Assembly (NCBI GenBank): GCA_032690845.1
Contig: CM064433.1
Coordinates: 43,336,658 to 43,400,657, forward strand
Origin: Eleusine coracana subsp. coracana
Taxonomy: Eukaryota > Streptophyta > Magnoliopsida > Poales > Poaceae
Length of the DNA: 64,000 nt
Direction: 5' to 3'
Each line of letters starts with the position of its first letter. Within the stretch, counting starts at the first letter, position 1. A program made the position numbers and the translations under genes. This document shows, piece after piece, positions 9,925 through 20,400 of this stretch. A model generated the notes under the pieces. The model was not told the DNA's origin, searched no databases, and saw only the letters and a list, made by a program, of their open reading frames with translations.

Positions 9925-10974
9925 GTTGGAAAACAGTGCAAAATCTGTGCTGCATCACCCAATGGAAAATATATTTTGCATTCAGAGAGTTCGAAATCTC
10001 TCTTCTCAAGTATGCAATGCCCGCATCAAGAACATGTAGAGATTGTATGGGCTCCCATGGGTAGTTCAAAAGGCTTTATTGCTCGCGAGATGAATGAGTT
10101 TCTTAGTTCAAAACAAAAGTTATTGATTTGTCTCCCAAGTGCTTTAGGTATTCCGGATACATTGATGGATTTGAAGGAATATTCTGACAATATTGTGGTG
10201 TTGAACAACAGTAAAGATCTAGAGAATTACACGGTGTGCAATGAAGTCTTTCTTGAAAGCCGCTCTCACAAACTTTATTATTTTGTGACGCAGTATCAAG
10301 GCGCATTGAAAGCGATGACTTCCTTATTGAATCTGAATAATTTCTATCATTACAAGCGCTGTGCTTCTCCTTTATGTGAAAGATGTAGCAAGAAGGGGCT
10401 GTTAGATTTCACCATGAAATCTGTTGTGATGAGATTCAATAACTTGATCGACTATCTTTTGGATTGCCTGACTTTTTTGGACAAACATGGTACAGCCTTT
10501 TCTTTGCCTGAGGAGGACAGTACCAAAGTTATAGAGTTGTCCAAAACCTTGGAAGAGCTTGAAACCCTGTTGAACAAAGAAAACTTGAAAGATGAACGTG
10601 TAGCAATGGCATTTGGACTTGTGCCAGGTGTAGATGCTTCTTCATTGGATAGCACCAACACACTTGCAGAGCTACTGAACAAAATGAGGATTAGCAGTAT
10701 AAACTTGATGGGTAGTCTTATCAGCTCAGTGCAAGTACCTAACATGAGAAACAGTGATGATCTGGACAGATTTTGCATTAAGCACAGTAACATCATTGTT
10801 ACCCCTATTGATTGCAATTTGGAGTTAAATAATGTGGAGCAGTTTGATATACTAGTAATTCTCGGTACAAATCAGATTAAAGAAGTTGATTTGCTTGTTC
10901 CTTTTCTTCATCCGGTGAAACATACCATAATGGTTGGAGACCCTCACCATCTACAACCTGCTGTTCAAAGTGAG
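9925..10974 (+). CDS. Gene A exon 5: first RecA-like domain, ATP-binding motifs lost
   Basis: 350 open codons. In this family the Walker A loop is GPPGTGKT preceded by VW; here it is VWAPMGSSKG (10,043-10,072) and in A' VWTPLGSTSK, so the invariant lysine-threonine pair is gone. The Walker B segment, normally with Asp-Glu before Ala-Gln, is LVILGTNQIKEVDLLVPF (about 10,850-10,905), so both acids are lost. Motif III survives partly as MVGDPHHLQP (10,930-10,960), with His for Gln. A run of two CxxC-like cysteines (CASPLCERCSKKG) near 10,360-10,400 is shared with A' and might bind a metal. The fold is recognisable; ATPase activity is very unlikely. Confidence 0.75.
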
Positions 10975-11780
10975 GTATATCTTCCCCTCTAGCTTCCCAT
11001 GCATTCTTTCTAATGGATTCAGATTGTCTACTGCATTCTTTGATTTGTTTCTCGCCTCTTTAATCCAAAATGGCAATAACTTTAATGCATCCTTTTATTG
11101 AATGTTTATAAGTTACTTACAAAGTGTTTCGTCTCAGCCTCATTTTGAACTGTTGTTAGTGCTAGTCAATGATGACATTAAAACCACTGATATATGTGAA
11201 CTTTATTTCTCTAGAAATGAAACAAAACTAATAATTTTTAACAGCTAGTATGAATTGACTGAATCTAAATATAGATATCAACAAGTGAAGGCCTCTTTAT
11301 AATTTCTTGGATCAGCACAGGCCAAACAAATCGTGCGTGAAACATACTCATGCATGCAAATAGGCACAAACCCTTCTCTCTGTGGATCCTATATAAATCT
11401 GGACTGGAGAGAAGATGGAGTTGTTTGTAAGAGATGAATTTGACAAGGAGCTAAGCTAAATACAATAGATGTACTCTATCTTTGTCTGATTCCTTTTCAA
11501 TTTCATATCTCTCTAGTGAAGGAGTGTTTAGTCTTAAATTTTTTTGTACTTGAATTTTACAATCTCCTCTACATGTTTTTTCTTTAACTTCTAAGTTCTA
11601 TTTTGATGTGGTGGGACCGTCAGAGCTTGGGGCAAAACAGGAGGATCCCCAAGTATCATGTGCTTTACAATAGAGTGGTCTTCTTTGTTTATGCCTTATG
11701 ATAGGTTTAGTCTAGTTTAAAAGCTAAGAAGCAATATGCCACCATATCTCAATAACATCCATCATCTGTTAATTTTGTAG
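10975..11780 (+). other. Gene A intron 5, no further feature seen
   Basis: An AT-rich 806-bp intron (donor GAG|GTATAT, acceptor TTTTGTAG|TCATGC). The matching intron of A' is 470 bp (38,823-39,292), so about 0.3 kb was gained or lost. The stretch at 11,270-11,480 does not resemble the A' intron and may be an insertion, but I found no clear ends. Confidence 0.5.
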
Positions 11781-12947
11781 TCATGCAAAGAAGCAGGATA
11801 TGGTATTAGCATTTTCGATAAAATGCAAAAGTTGGTTCCTAATAAGGTTCAGATGCTCAAGCAGCAGTTTACAATGCATCCTATGATGAGTAAATTTCCA
11901 AATAATCATTTCTACAATGGGGTGATTGAAGATGGCCCTAACGTGATGATACCTGAGTACAACAAGGAATTCAGTGAACAGTTACCAAAATACTGCTACA
12001 CCGATATTCCTTCTGGGAAAACGATGCCAACAAGGAAGCTTTATATCAATTCAGCTGCAATTTTTCTGTATCTGCAATCATTTTGCAAAGGTATAATTTT
12101 CCCTCCTATGTAGGAGTACCTTTAAGTATGTGTGGGCCATCAGTCACTGTTAATTGTTATTTATCAACTTCATGATGATGTAAATGCATTCCACCTTATT
12201 ACGATTTATTTTATGATATATACTATTTACATACCTTCCGGTCTCTGTAAAAAAGAGATAATGTGCTGTATGTATTATTTAAACACATTTTTATTTTATC
12301 TATTTAGACTTAGGTTATACATGGTATCATCTATATTCTATGAAACTTCCTATCCATGATTCATGAAGTCCTGCCTCTCATGTTGTAGTTTATGCTAATT
12401 GTTCCATTTTATTTTCCTGTAGATACTACGCATTCTAATAGAAAGTTCAGTGTCGCTGTGGTGTGTATATCAAGTGATGAAGCCAATGAAATTAGAGAGT
12501 TGCTAAGATTCAAGAAAGAAATACATGCTAAGGTTCATCTGCATGTAAAGTCTGTAGACAGTTTCGAAGAAGACTCTTTTGATCTGATAATTCTATCTAT
12601 GCTTGTTGAAGATAAGGCTGAGCTTAGTCGTGTTAAAGGAAATAATTTATATGCTGTCCTTACAAGTTCAAGGTATGTTCCTGATTTTGCTCATGAATAT
12701 TCTCTGACTATAATATATATTCATAAATAATTTACTTTCCTCCAGACATTACTTTTGGATGGTGGGTGAGTGTGACACTTTAAGTGATGCTGGAGGTATT
12801 TGGAAACGTTTGGTTGAAGATGCAACCGAACGAGAATGTTGGAAACCGATGAAATTCGATAAACTTTCTGAGTCTGCAAATTCTTTTGAAAAGATTGATA
12901 AGGATCGATGCATTTACTCTGTGCTTTCAAATATATTCGCTGATCTG
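11781..12947 (+). CDS. Gene A exons 6-8: second RecA-like domain, motifs degenerate
   Basis: Exon 6 (11,781-12,090) starts SCKEAGYGISIF and carries QFTMHPMMSKFPNNHFYNG, the motif IV region whose usual form is QYRMHP; the Arg is lost. Exon 7 (12,423-12,672) carries VKSVDSFEEDSFDLIILSML, the motif V region, which normally has Gly and Gln in SVDGFQG. Exons 7-8 join at motif VI, LTSSRHYFWMVGE, normally LTRARxxxWILG, so the arginine finger position is lost. Exon 8 continues GIWKRLVEDATERECW, the usual end of the helicase core in this plant family. Phases 1, 2 and 0 match A' exactly. Confidence 0.75.
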
Positions 12948-13059
12948 GTAAGTTTCAATATAAACGCGAGACAATGTCTGACATATTCTTGAAATTAAGG
13001 TTAATTTTTGCCTTTTCAAGTTAAAAAGATAAACTCAAATTTTTGCCAATTTTCTACAG

Positions 13060-13685
13060 CTAGGGCAGGAGTTGACTTGGGAAGAAAGGCCATACAAGAC
13101 TAAATATATGTTACCTTTTGTACGGAACCAAAAAGGCCAGCCAGGTACATTTGTCAGCATATTGATGTTATTAAAAAAATTGACATCCAGTTCAGTAAAT
13201 ATTTTGTAAAAAAATGGTTCAATGTACCAACACGTATGTTATTAGAACCTGGTTGAGAATTTGTCCTTTAGATTGCATGATCCAAAGTATTGATAAACTA
13301 GTGAACAAGTAACTGATCTTAGCATGTTTGCCATGTCTAACTGTAAAATGTTGAATTTGATATTAAAGTTTCTGATGGCAACCCCCACTGTAAGTCCTTT
13401 AAAACATTACCTTCATTTGTTTTTCTCTATGCAGATAACTGTAGTTTTCATTCAATCTCAGCAGCAGTGGAAGCATTGTTAAAGTTCCTGTTTGCTGATA
13501 TGGTACCTCAACAAGAGTTCAAGTGGACCTTTATTGTCGATGACTTCAAAAAGAAATATGAAATAATCATAGGTAAGGATTTCCAGTCGGAGAATGCATC
13601 TGATAGAGGGAATAAACGGTTCGAAAATGCACTTACAGCATTCAAAGACCTTGGTGTCATGGCCAAGAATGAGTCTGGGAATGAG
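13060..13685 (+). CDS. Gene A exons 9-10: papain-like protease N-lobe with catalytic Gln and Cys
   Basis: Exon 9 (13,060-13,144) ends LPFVRNQKGQP; exon 10 (13,435-13,685) begins DNCSFHSISAAVEALLKFL. Together they match the C1A peptidase signature VRNQGxCGSCWAFSAVAAVE: the oxyanion-hole Gln (of RNQ) and the nucleophile Cys (codon 13,440-13,442) are in register, and the helix SAAVEAL after it is well kept. The Trp after Cys is replaced by Ser. The rest of exon 10 is a helical-looking stretch without clear motif. A' keeps the Cys (MCTFYSILAVVEALFKF). Confidence 0.68.
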
Positions 13686-15325
13686 GTGAGATGTTTTTGT
13701 TCTTGCAATCATTGATAAATAATTTCAGTAATGAGCATATAATTTGTTGCATAACCTTGATCTGAATTCGACAAGATTCTTCTAAAGTTGCAATGTATAT
13801 TCTTCCTGATCATTGAATTGTATGTACATGAATTTCGGCTAGCAGGTCTATTTGGAATAACAATTTTTTTCCTGCAAATGTCTTTTCATTTCCATATTAG
13901 TTGATGATTAGTTATAGAGTCCCTTTTGTTTATTTGGTCAGTTTGTCAACTTTCAGTGTTGATGGTGTGTTTGCATTGTGGTGCCCAATGGACCATGGAT
14001 CATGTTGTGGCAGTTGTTGGTTGATAGTGGTGCTTGATAATTGTTGGTAGTCATCATGTTGTTTTTTTTCTTTTTCTGGATATGGCCTCCTAGAGCTACA
14101 CTCTTTTAATTTTTACTGCTATATTAATAGAAAGACACTGTTAAGGTGTTCAAAACAAAAATAACCGGATATCGATAGGTTTCACACGATATTAGTGTTG
14201 CAAAATACTATCTAGAACTGTTTTTGTTTATATAGTTAATACTATCCGCACTTATGTTGAGCCCTATTGTCCCTGAATAATAGGGTGCTAAAGGGATTTT
14301 CTTTCCCACTTCAATTATTTAGGGGGAACTGGATCTCTTTTTCAGGATGACTAATGGTTGTACAGTTGGTACTTGTTTTTCTTTGCTCTGCCTGTGGTGA
14401 TGGTTGTTAGTATGGCATATTGAAAAGGGGATTCTGGGGTGTTTATATCTGTATGTTTTCATTACAGCAAAAGATTGCTTGATGTGTTTCTTTGGGGGGT
14501 GGGGGGTAAGAAAACAAAAAGGACAGTAATTTTGTATACTAAGTACAAAACCATAACATGAATATATGTAACCACTGATTAGTTAATGGACCTTTTTTTG
14601 AATTGAAGAATAGAAGTGAAGTAAAAAAACAGGAGAGTAAGGATACAGGCTGTGGTAAGCTCGGCAATGTTGCGATGCCTGGTGCATGGCTTTTGCTATA
14701 TGTGTCATCGTGTGGTGTTAATTTGTTTTTGGCAAAATTGTTGGGGCCCATGGCCCGATTTGGCCGATGGTAAGCTCCGATGGTGGGCTAGAGTTATATA
14801 CCAAAGTCGAAATAAACTGTCACCAATCTACTTAGAAACAGGTTGACTAGTTGATGCTTGGTTTTCTGTTGGACAACTTGGAACACTAGGTATCTCTTTT
14901 ATTCTGAGTTGACCTATTGATAATTATAGGAACCTTTTTTTTGTATAAATTAGGATCATTAGCACACATCCTTAGTGTCCAGTAAATAAATAAAAAGGTA
15001 GGTCATAGGAAGAGCGATAACAACGGACAATAGGCAAGTGATTATCCTTTGCATTGTAACTTATGGACAGTATGAAGGATATGTTGAAGGACTAGCAGTT
15101 CAACACACTAACCTGGAGCTTAGGCTTTGAGTTTCACTGCTGCAAGTTAGATAATCATATAGCCTTTCTTTTCTTTGCTGTACCGGTAAAAAGGATATTG
15201 CTCACTATAGCTATTTATCTAGAAAATAACCGTGACAATTGAGTTGTTGGATTCTTTTGAGAACTGGGATATGTTTCTTTCTTCGGTATAGGCAGTTCTG
15301 ACATATAGGGCGGGGCTTGGGGACG

Positions 15326-15498
15326 TGCTACTGGAAAGTGGAAACTCGGTATCTAAGTAGTAGGTATAACATTGATGCTACAGTTTTCTTAAAAGGCCTA
15401 ACCTTCTCTATGAGGAACGTGTATTCTGCGTCTCAATGTTATACCTACTAGTTAGATACTGAGTTTGCACTTTCCAGTAGAACGTTCCTCATAGAAAA
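15326..15498. repeat. Fold-back: two interleaved inverted repeats
   Basis: An arm of about 52 nt at 15,327-15,379 (containing TCTAAGTAGTAGGTATAACA) pairs with 15,434-15,488 (TGTTATACCTACTAGTTAGA). A second pair, CTTCTCTATGAGGAACGT at about 15,403-15,420 and ACGTTCCTCATAGAAAAG at 15,481-15,498, sits partly in the loop of the first, so two alternative hairpins are possible. No target-site duplication was found. It could be a MITE or a small-RNA precursor hairpin; the sequence alone does not decide. Confidence 0.7.
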
Positions 15499-15788
15499 GA
15501 CTATTGGGCTCTGAAGTGTGTGCCTAGAGTGATCTCGTGCATGAGACTACATGCCACTAGACAATGAGCAATGACAGGTTCTGGACTAAGATTAGATTAG
15601 CAAGCGAAGGCAGCAGTGTGCAGCCAAAGTCTGTATCACTAATGTATTTTCTTATAGCAGAGTTGCATATCTTCATGTTAACAAGAAAAAATAGTTCTGA
15701 TAAACATCGTTCAAGATTTCTTGCTTTTTGTTGATACCCAACAACTAATAGTAGAGGATAAATGTACAATTTAAATCGGCCACAGCAA

Positions 15789-16170
15789 AGACCAGAAGAA
15801 GGGCCTGAACTCGATTATTATTCTTAGGGCATGAGTCTTGTGGAAACAGAGAAACGCGTGTGTCTTTGATGGTGCTCAACCGGGGATTGCTCAGCTGCTG
15901 GGAGCTTTCAGAGATGAGCATGAGGTGTGGTGCTTGGCAGGAGCTCGACACCTGCAGGCACTAGGTCTAGGGACTAGGATTATCTTGGTCCAGTAGTACT
16001 GGTCAGGTCTCATCCTTGTCTTCCCCGGGGTTTTTTAGTTTTTTTTTTTTGTGTTTTATTCAACCCTCCCACAGCTCGACCCGGAGTGAGGGGTGGTAGT
16101 CATGTAAGGGGCCGACTCTTCTCTCTTTAATATAATAATACGTAGCTCTCCTACGTATTCGAGAAAAAAA
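15789..16170 (+). mobile_element. 5'-truncated LINE (L1-type) 3' end with 15-bp target duplication
   Basis: Flanked by AATCGGCCACAGCAA (15,774-15,788) and AATCAGCCACAGCAA (16,171-16,185), one mismatch in 15. The 3' end carries a typical grass LINE tail, TACGTATTCGAGAAAAAAA, ending in poly-A. Its 5' part reads as the C-terminal end of a LINE ORF2, including AQLLGAFRDEHEVW. Truncation at the 5' end, poly-A and a long imperfect duplication fit target-primed reverse transcription. It lies in sense orientation in intron 10 of gene A and is absent from A'. Confidence 0.85.
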
Positions 16171-16280
16171 AATCAGCCACAGCAAGGAAATATACTATAC
16201 CGTTGATATGCATGTTGAACTTATTATGTGTAACGAATGGTGATATCCATGTGGTTAACAATGGTGTTTGTTGCAAGCAG

Positions 16281-16700
16281 TTGCAGGAAGTCAAGACCTC
16301 CTTTCATGAATATGTCGACCCAAATATGACCAAGAATGTGACGAAGCTCCTGGAAGCTGGCAGTATAATGGTTGGCCATTTCCTGCTGTCCCGAAACTTT
16401 TACAGCCTGAAGCCAGGAGAAGTGTATGTCCATGACAAGGACATGCAGCTTTTCCACTCCAAGTCAGGCCTTCCGGCGTCACATGCCGTGATGATGGTCG
16501 GTATCGGTCGTAGGCGAACTGAGCTGGTGAAGACGACAGGCAAACCCAAGTACACACGCCACATGGTCATGCAGAATAGCGAGAGTGAATTGTTCGGGAT
16601 CAGCGGCATCGGTAGGGTCGGGAAGAAATCCGTCTTAGACCTCTATCGAATCACGGTCTCCGAAGTTGAGGCAAAGAAGCTAGCTCACCGAGGCACTTGA
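16281..16700 (+). CDS. Gene A exon 11: papain-like protease C-lobe with catalytic His and Asn
   Basis: 140 codons including stop. GLPASHAVMMVGIG carries the His (codon 16,482-16,484) in the C1A pattern xNHAVLAVGYG. RHMVMQNSESELFGISGIGRV carries the Asn (codon 16,575-16,577) in the pattern YWIIKNSWGxxWGExGYxR. Between the start and the His, the segment GSIMVGHFLLSRNFYSLKPG and VYVHD resemble the GPVxVxI...FxxYxxGVY part of papain. The acceptor TTGCAAGCAG is matched by TTGCATGCAG in A'. The protein ends AKKLAHRGT. Confidence 0.7.
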   Translation: MQEVKTSFHEYVDPNMTKNVTKLLEAGSIMVGHFLLSRNFYSLKPGEVYVHDKDMQLFHSKSGLPASHAVMMVGIGRRRTELVKTTGKPKYTRHMVMQNSESELFGISGIGRVGKKSVLDLYRITVSEVEAKKLAHRGT

Positions 16701-17418
16701 ATGATTGGCTAACAGGCTAACTGTAAGATATGCGTTCATACTAGAGTGCATGTGTGAGAGACCAGAGCAGCCGTGAGGACTCTGCGCTGACAGTTTCTTT
16801 CAAAATTTTGTCCACTGGTAATTTCGTTCATAACTTCACATGCACCTCAGATGCATCTGAGTTAGACTAGACCAGCCATAACTCTGCGTTTACAGTTTGT
16901 ACTTAATTCCTTTGTACTTTTTGTAGGGCAAAACGAGCCCTACAGCGGTGGTGAGTTGTGGCGAGGATTGATATTTTTTTTAAAAAAAAAATATAACTAC
17001 ATTGATCCTGCACTAACTTATTCAACTCAACGAGGAGCCAAGTACCAAGTGACGCTCAACTCTGTTAATGCATTATGTTGATTGGAATAATGAAGATGCA
17101 CAAGACATGACTAGCACTTCATCAGCGATTAAAAATTAGAGTAGTCCTCACAAAATGATAAGTCTGTAACCTCATTGTCACATATCAATCCCATAAGACA
17201 GATGTAATGCTTCAGCAGTGTATTGGTGCATTCTTAGTACATGCATAAAACAAAAATGTGCAAAAGAGAGGAAAAAAAAACATATCACGGAACTGTCTTT
17301 CCACCCTCTACCTCCGCCAAAATAAGGAAAACCGAAATCAAATAAAATAAACCAAACACTATGCCCGTACTATTTGGCTCAACAATCTCCAGCTTCATCA
17401 TCATCATTGATATCTATC
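16701..17418. other. Convergent 3' flank between genes A and B
   Basis: No gene. It must hold the 3' untranslated regions of both convergent genes. A short stretch near 17,000-17,030 (TTGATCCTGCACTAACTTA) is mirrored at about 35,545-35,565, which places this spacer inside the inverted duplication. Confidence 0.5.
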
Positions 17419-20400
17419 TTAATACCAGAAATTAGATGGTAAAGGGTCAGGCATGCCCATCTCAAATCCACCAGTGACAGGATGCCTCAAATCCTCCACC
17501 CCTTGATTCTGGCATGCATAGCAGTGACCTGGACAAGCCAATAAATTTTATGAGACAATTAGACACATTCATATATGTTTCCATACTTTATTCATCAGGA
17601 AAGAAATACTAAATATTACCACTTTCATTTGGCTCCAAAGGACAACAAAAATAGAACTTTGTACCAAATATTTCCTTCACTTCACCAAAGTATAACTCCT
17701 TGGTCCATTCAACAGCAGCTGGCATTTTCATCCTAATTTTGAAATTATAGTGATGAAAAACTTTCCTAGAGTTCTCCACATTAAAACATTGGTGACAAAG
17801 CTCATCAAGCTCAAAGACAACCCCCTAACACAATATAAACACAAGAATAAGTAAAACTGTGCAAAAGCTTTACTATTTGAACCATACAGATATAAAACTG
17901 TACATACCGCAAGATATCGAGTTTTCTCAACATGTTTCCTAAAGCACAATGTCACCTCATCCCTCATCCATTGCTTTCCATCCTGAATAACTCCTTCATG
18001 GCTGTATTCAAAATTATTTTGAGGCTCATTATATTCCAAGAAACATTCCGATTGTTAAATGTTGCAGCTCAGTAATAACTATACAGTTAAAAGGACCAGA
18101 GTAAATTACACCAAAGGTACAATGGTGTTGAGTTTGCAAACACTTAATGTCATTGCGCCTGAAATATTTCACTTCCGTTTCTCATAAGCATGATCAAAAT
18201 TTGCACTTGAAAATAATTCTTCATGTCTATAGCACTGGCTAATCTATGAACCATGAGTTTTGAAAAGTATAATTTCTAGTGAAATTGCAAATTGAACATA
18301 AGGGGCTTAAAATATATCAATGCTTACTGGTTATTGGACAAAACCTCTGCATTTAACCATCTCATATAATGACATATTGTGTTTTTCCAAACATACTGTG
18401 TCAACCCAACTCAAACCAATCCTACAAGTTTCAACCTTTACACAAAGGAGAGTCCTAAAAGCATGATATCATTTGACAATATGTTGTGTATTACAAAAAA
18501 AAAATCTACAATGCAACAAGTCGTAAGGAGAATATAAAATTTAATTACTGGCTATATATATAAAAAAAGGAAATATAATTGTAATATTAATGAGTGCGGA
18601 TAATAAAAAAAAGGTAGGCTTAGAGCACAATCATGACACCAAACAAGACAATATGTAAAAGGAACCCAAAAGATTAAAACTGCTACCTTATCGCCATACT
18701 ATCTTGAGAATGAGGTGCTGCTGCAGAATCCTGTTGTTGTGCCTCAAGTGATGGTGCTTCCTGCTGATCAACACGGAATGGGTCCCTTGGGGGCTCTATA
18801 CCCTTTTTAGCAGCTAGGGCAGTAAGCGCGGCATGCTCAACAGCCACAATGCTATGAAAAGCTTCCTCAAGGCTTACAGGAGGATGTCTATCAGAATATT
18901 CCTTCATCTTACGTTTGAATTCCTCTGGGCTGAAGTAAAGCATGGAAATATAAGGTTAAAAGCAACCAACATACCCGATTCTAAAGGAGACTACCAAAAT
19001 GTTAATATGTTACAGAATGCAAACTAAAAAAAGTTTTGAATTGTAAAACTGAGCAAGTGGAATGGTTCTGGCACTAACACATGAAAAAGGAGCACGAGTG
19101 GTGTAACTAAAGTAACGAACAACAAATAATGTTCCATGCTGACTTCACCTTCATATGTTGCGATAGTACGTCTATATACTATATAGTAGAATGCGCCGCT
19201 TGGTATCCTACATGCCAGTGGTATTTTACTTACAAATACCATTCGGTCTACCATTCAGAACGATGATTGGTTATTTATGCTCTTGCCAATTTTTGGTGTT
19301 GTACTACTCACATGCTAATATCTTCTTTTGTCCATGTGTGTATTGTGAAAATTGTAGTGTAAACAAGGCTTTTTGCTATTTTCAATGTATTACGACTTTC
19401 AGCACAGAACAAAGTACCAGTGAGAATTTAAAATTAGTGCAATTATACATACTCCTCATCTGAATCTGAATCTGGCCTGCGCATTGCCTCATATGGTACA
19501 GTAGTAAAAAATCGGTCACCCAGCGCCTGCAACATTGATTTTGTCAGAACTATCGGGCTGATTGAACGCCCAACGTCTCCAGGCCTATAAAGGTGGGAAC
19601 AGCTGCAAAGGTGGAAAGACGATTAGGTGGAGTTACTAGCATCGACAAGCTATCTTGTAATACAATTTTCCTATCATATGCTACGTCTCCTTGAAGAAAG
19701 TGTAAGTGATGTTTGCTCACTTGATTTTTTAATGCTTTAAAATACAAGTCATTGGTTTCACCTGTCAAAACCATGTAACTTCTGATTCCGTGCAGTTGAA
19801 CTAACCACATATTGATATGCTTTTTTATATTATTTAAATCCATGGTCTATATGTAATAGCTCAGTCTTTGAAGCTTCTAGCTACTATCTCAAGTAACAAG
19901 TATTTGCAGAGGTAAATGAACAGAAATATTGCACATAATATCAGTGGACATTAACAAACTGAAATAGTAGACGTACGCATCATCATCATCAGTAGTCTCT
20001 TCATCAGATATTTGAGGGGTCAGAGGTGGTGGATCACTCAATGACAGCGCCTCATCAAGTGTTGGCAAATCTGTAACTGCAACACCAAGCTCACTGGTGC
20101 TCACCTCGCTTGGATGGTCCTGGGTCCTGATCAAAGCATAATTGAAAGGAAAGGGAAGTTGGTAGTCAGTGCAAAGATCATCCAAAAGAAAGACACCATG
20201 AATTTGTTACAGAAATAGGCACAAGGAAAAAGAGAAATAATAAAAGGCAACACTTACTGTAATGGTGTGTGCTTGCGTCGTGGCCTCCTTGGGCGACTTG
20301 AATAGAGAGCACTCTGCCGGATACGAGTTCCAGTTACAGACCCTTCAGCTCCAGGATGACTGCAAGGGTTGGAATAAACACATTTGTGTAGATTTACATA

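Larger units (their letters stand above)
13686..16280 (+). other. Gene A intron 10, enlarged by insertions
   Basis: A 2.6-kb intron against 0.8 kb in A' (36,208-37,025). It holds a fold-back repeat (15,326-15,498) and a LINE tail (15,789-16,170). The remaining sequence (13.7-15.3 kb) is AT-rich with no coding signal. The intron separates the Cys-bearing exon from the His/Asn-bearing exon of the protease domain. Confidence 0.6.
7424..16700 (+). pseudogene. Gene A: pseudo-helicase / papain-like protease fusion, one frameshift
   Basis: Eleven inferred exons: 7424-8392, 8484-8597, 8707-8931, 9296-9810, 9925-10974, 11781-12090, 12423-12672, 12746-12947, 13060-13144, 13435-13685, 16281-16700. All introns are GT-AG and all phases agree, except that exon 4 is one base short near 9528, giving a premature stop at 9548-9550. 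Read as exons, the product would be about 1,460 residues: a basic repeat-rich N-terminus, a SEN1/UPF1-like superfamily 1 helicase body with its ATPase motifs lost, and a C-terminal papain-like (C1) domain with Cys, His and Asn kept. The start ATG (context GCAATGG) is the one shared with A' and with the fragment at 3886. If the deletion is a sequencing error the gene is otherwise open; if real, it is a recent pseudogene. It converges with gene B, whose stop lies 719 bp away. Confidence 0.72.
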
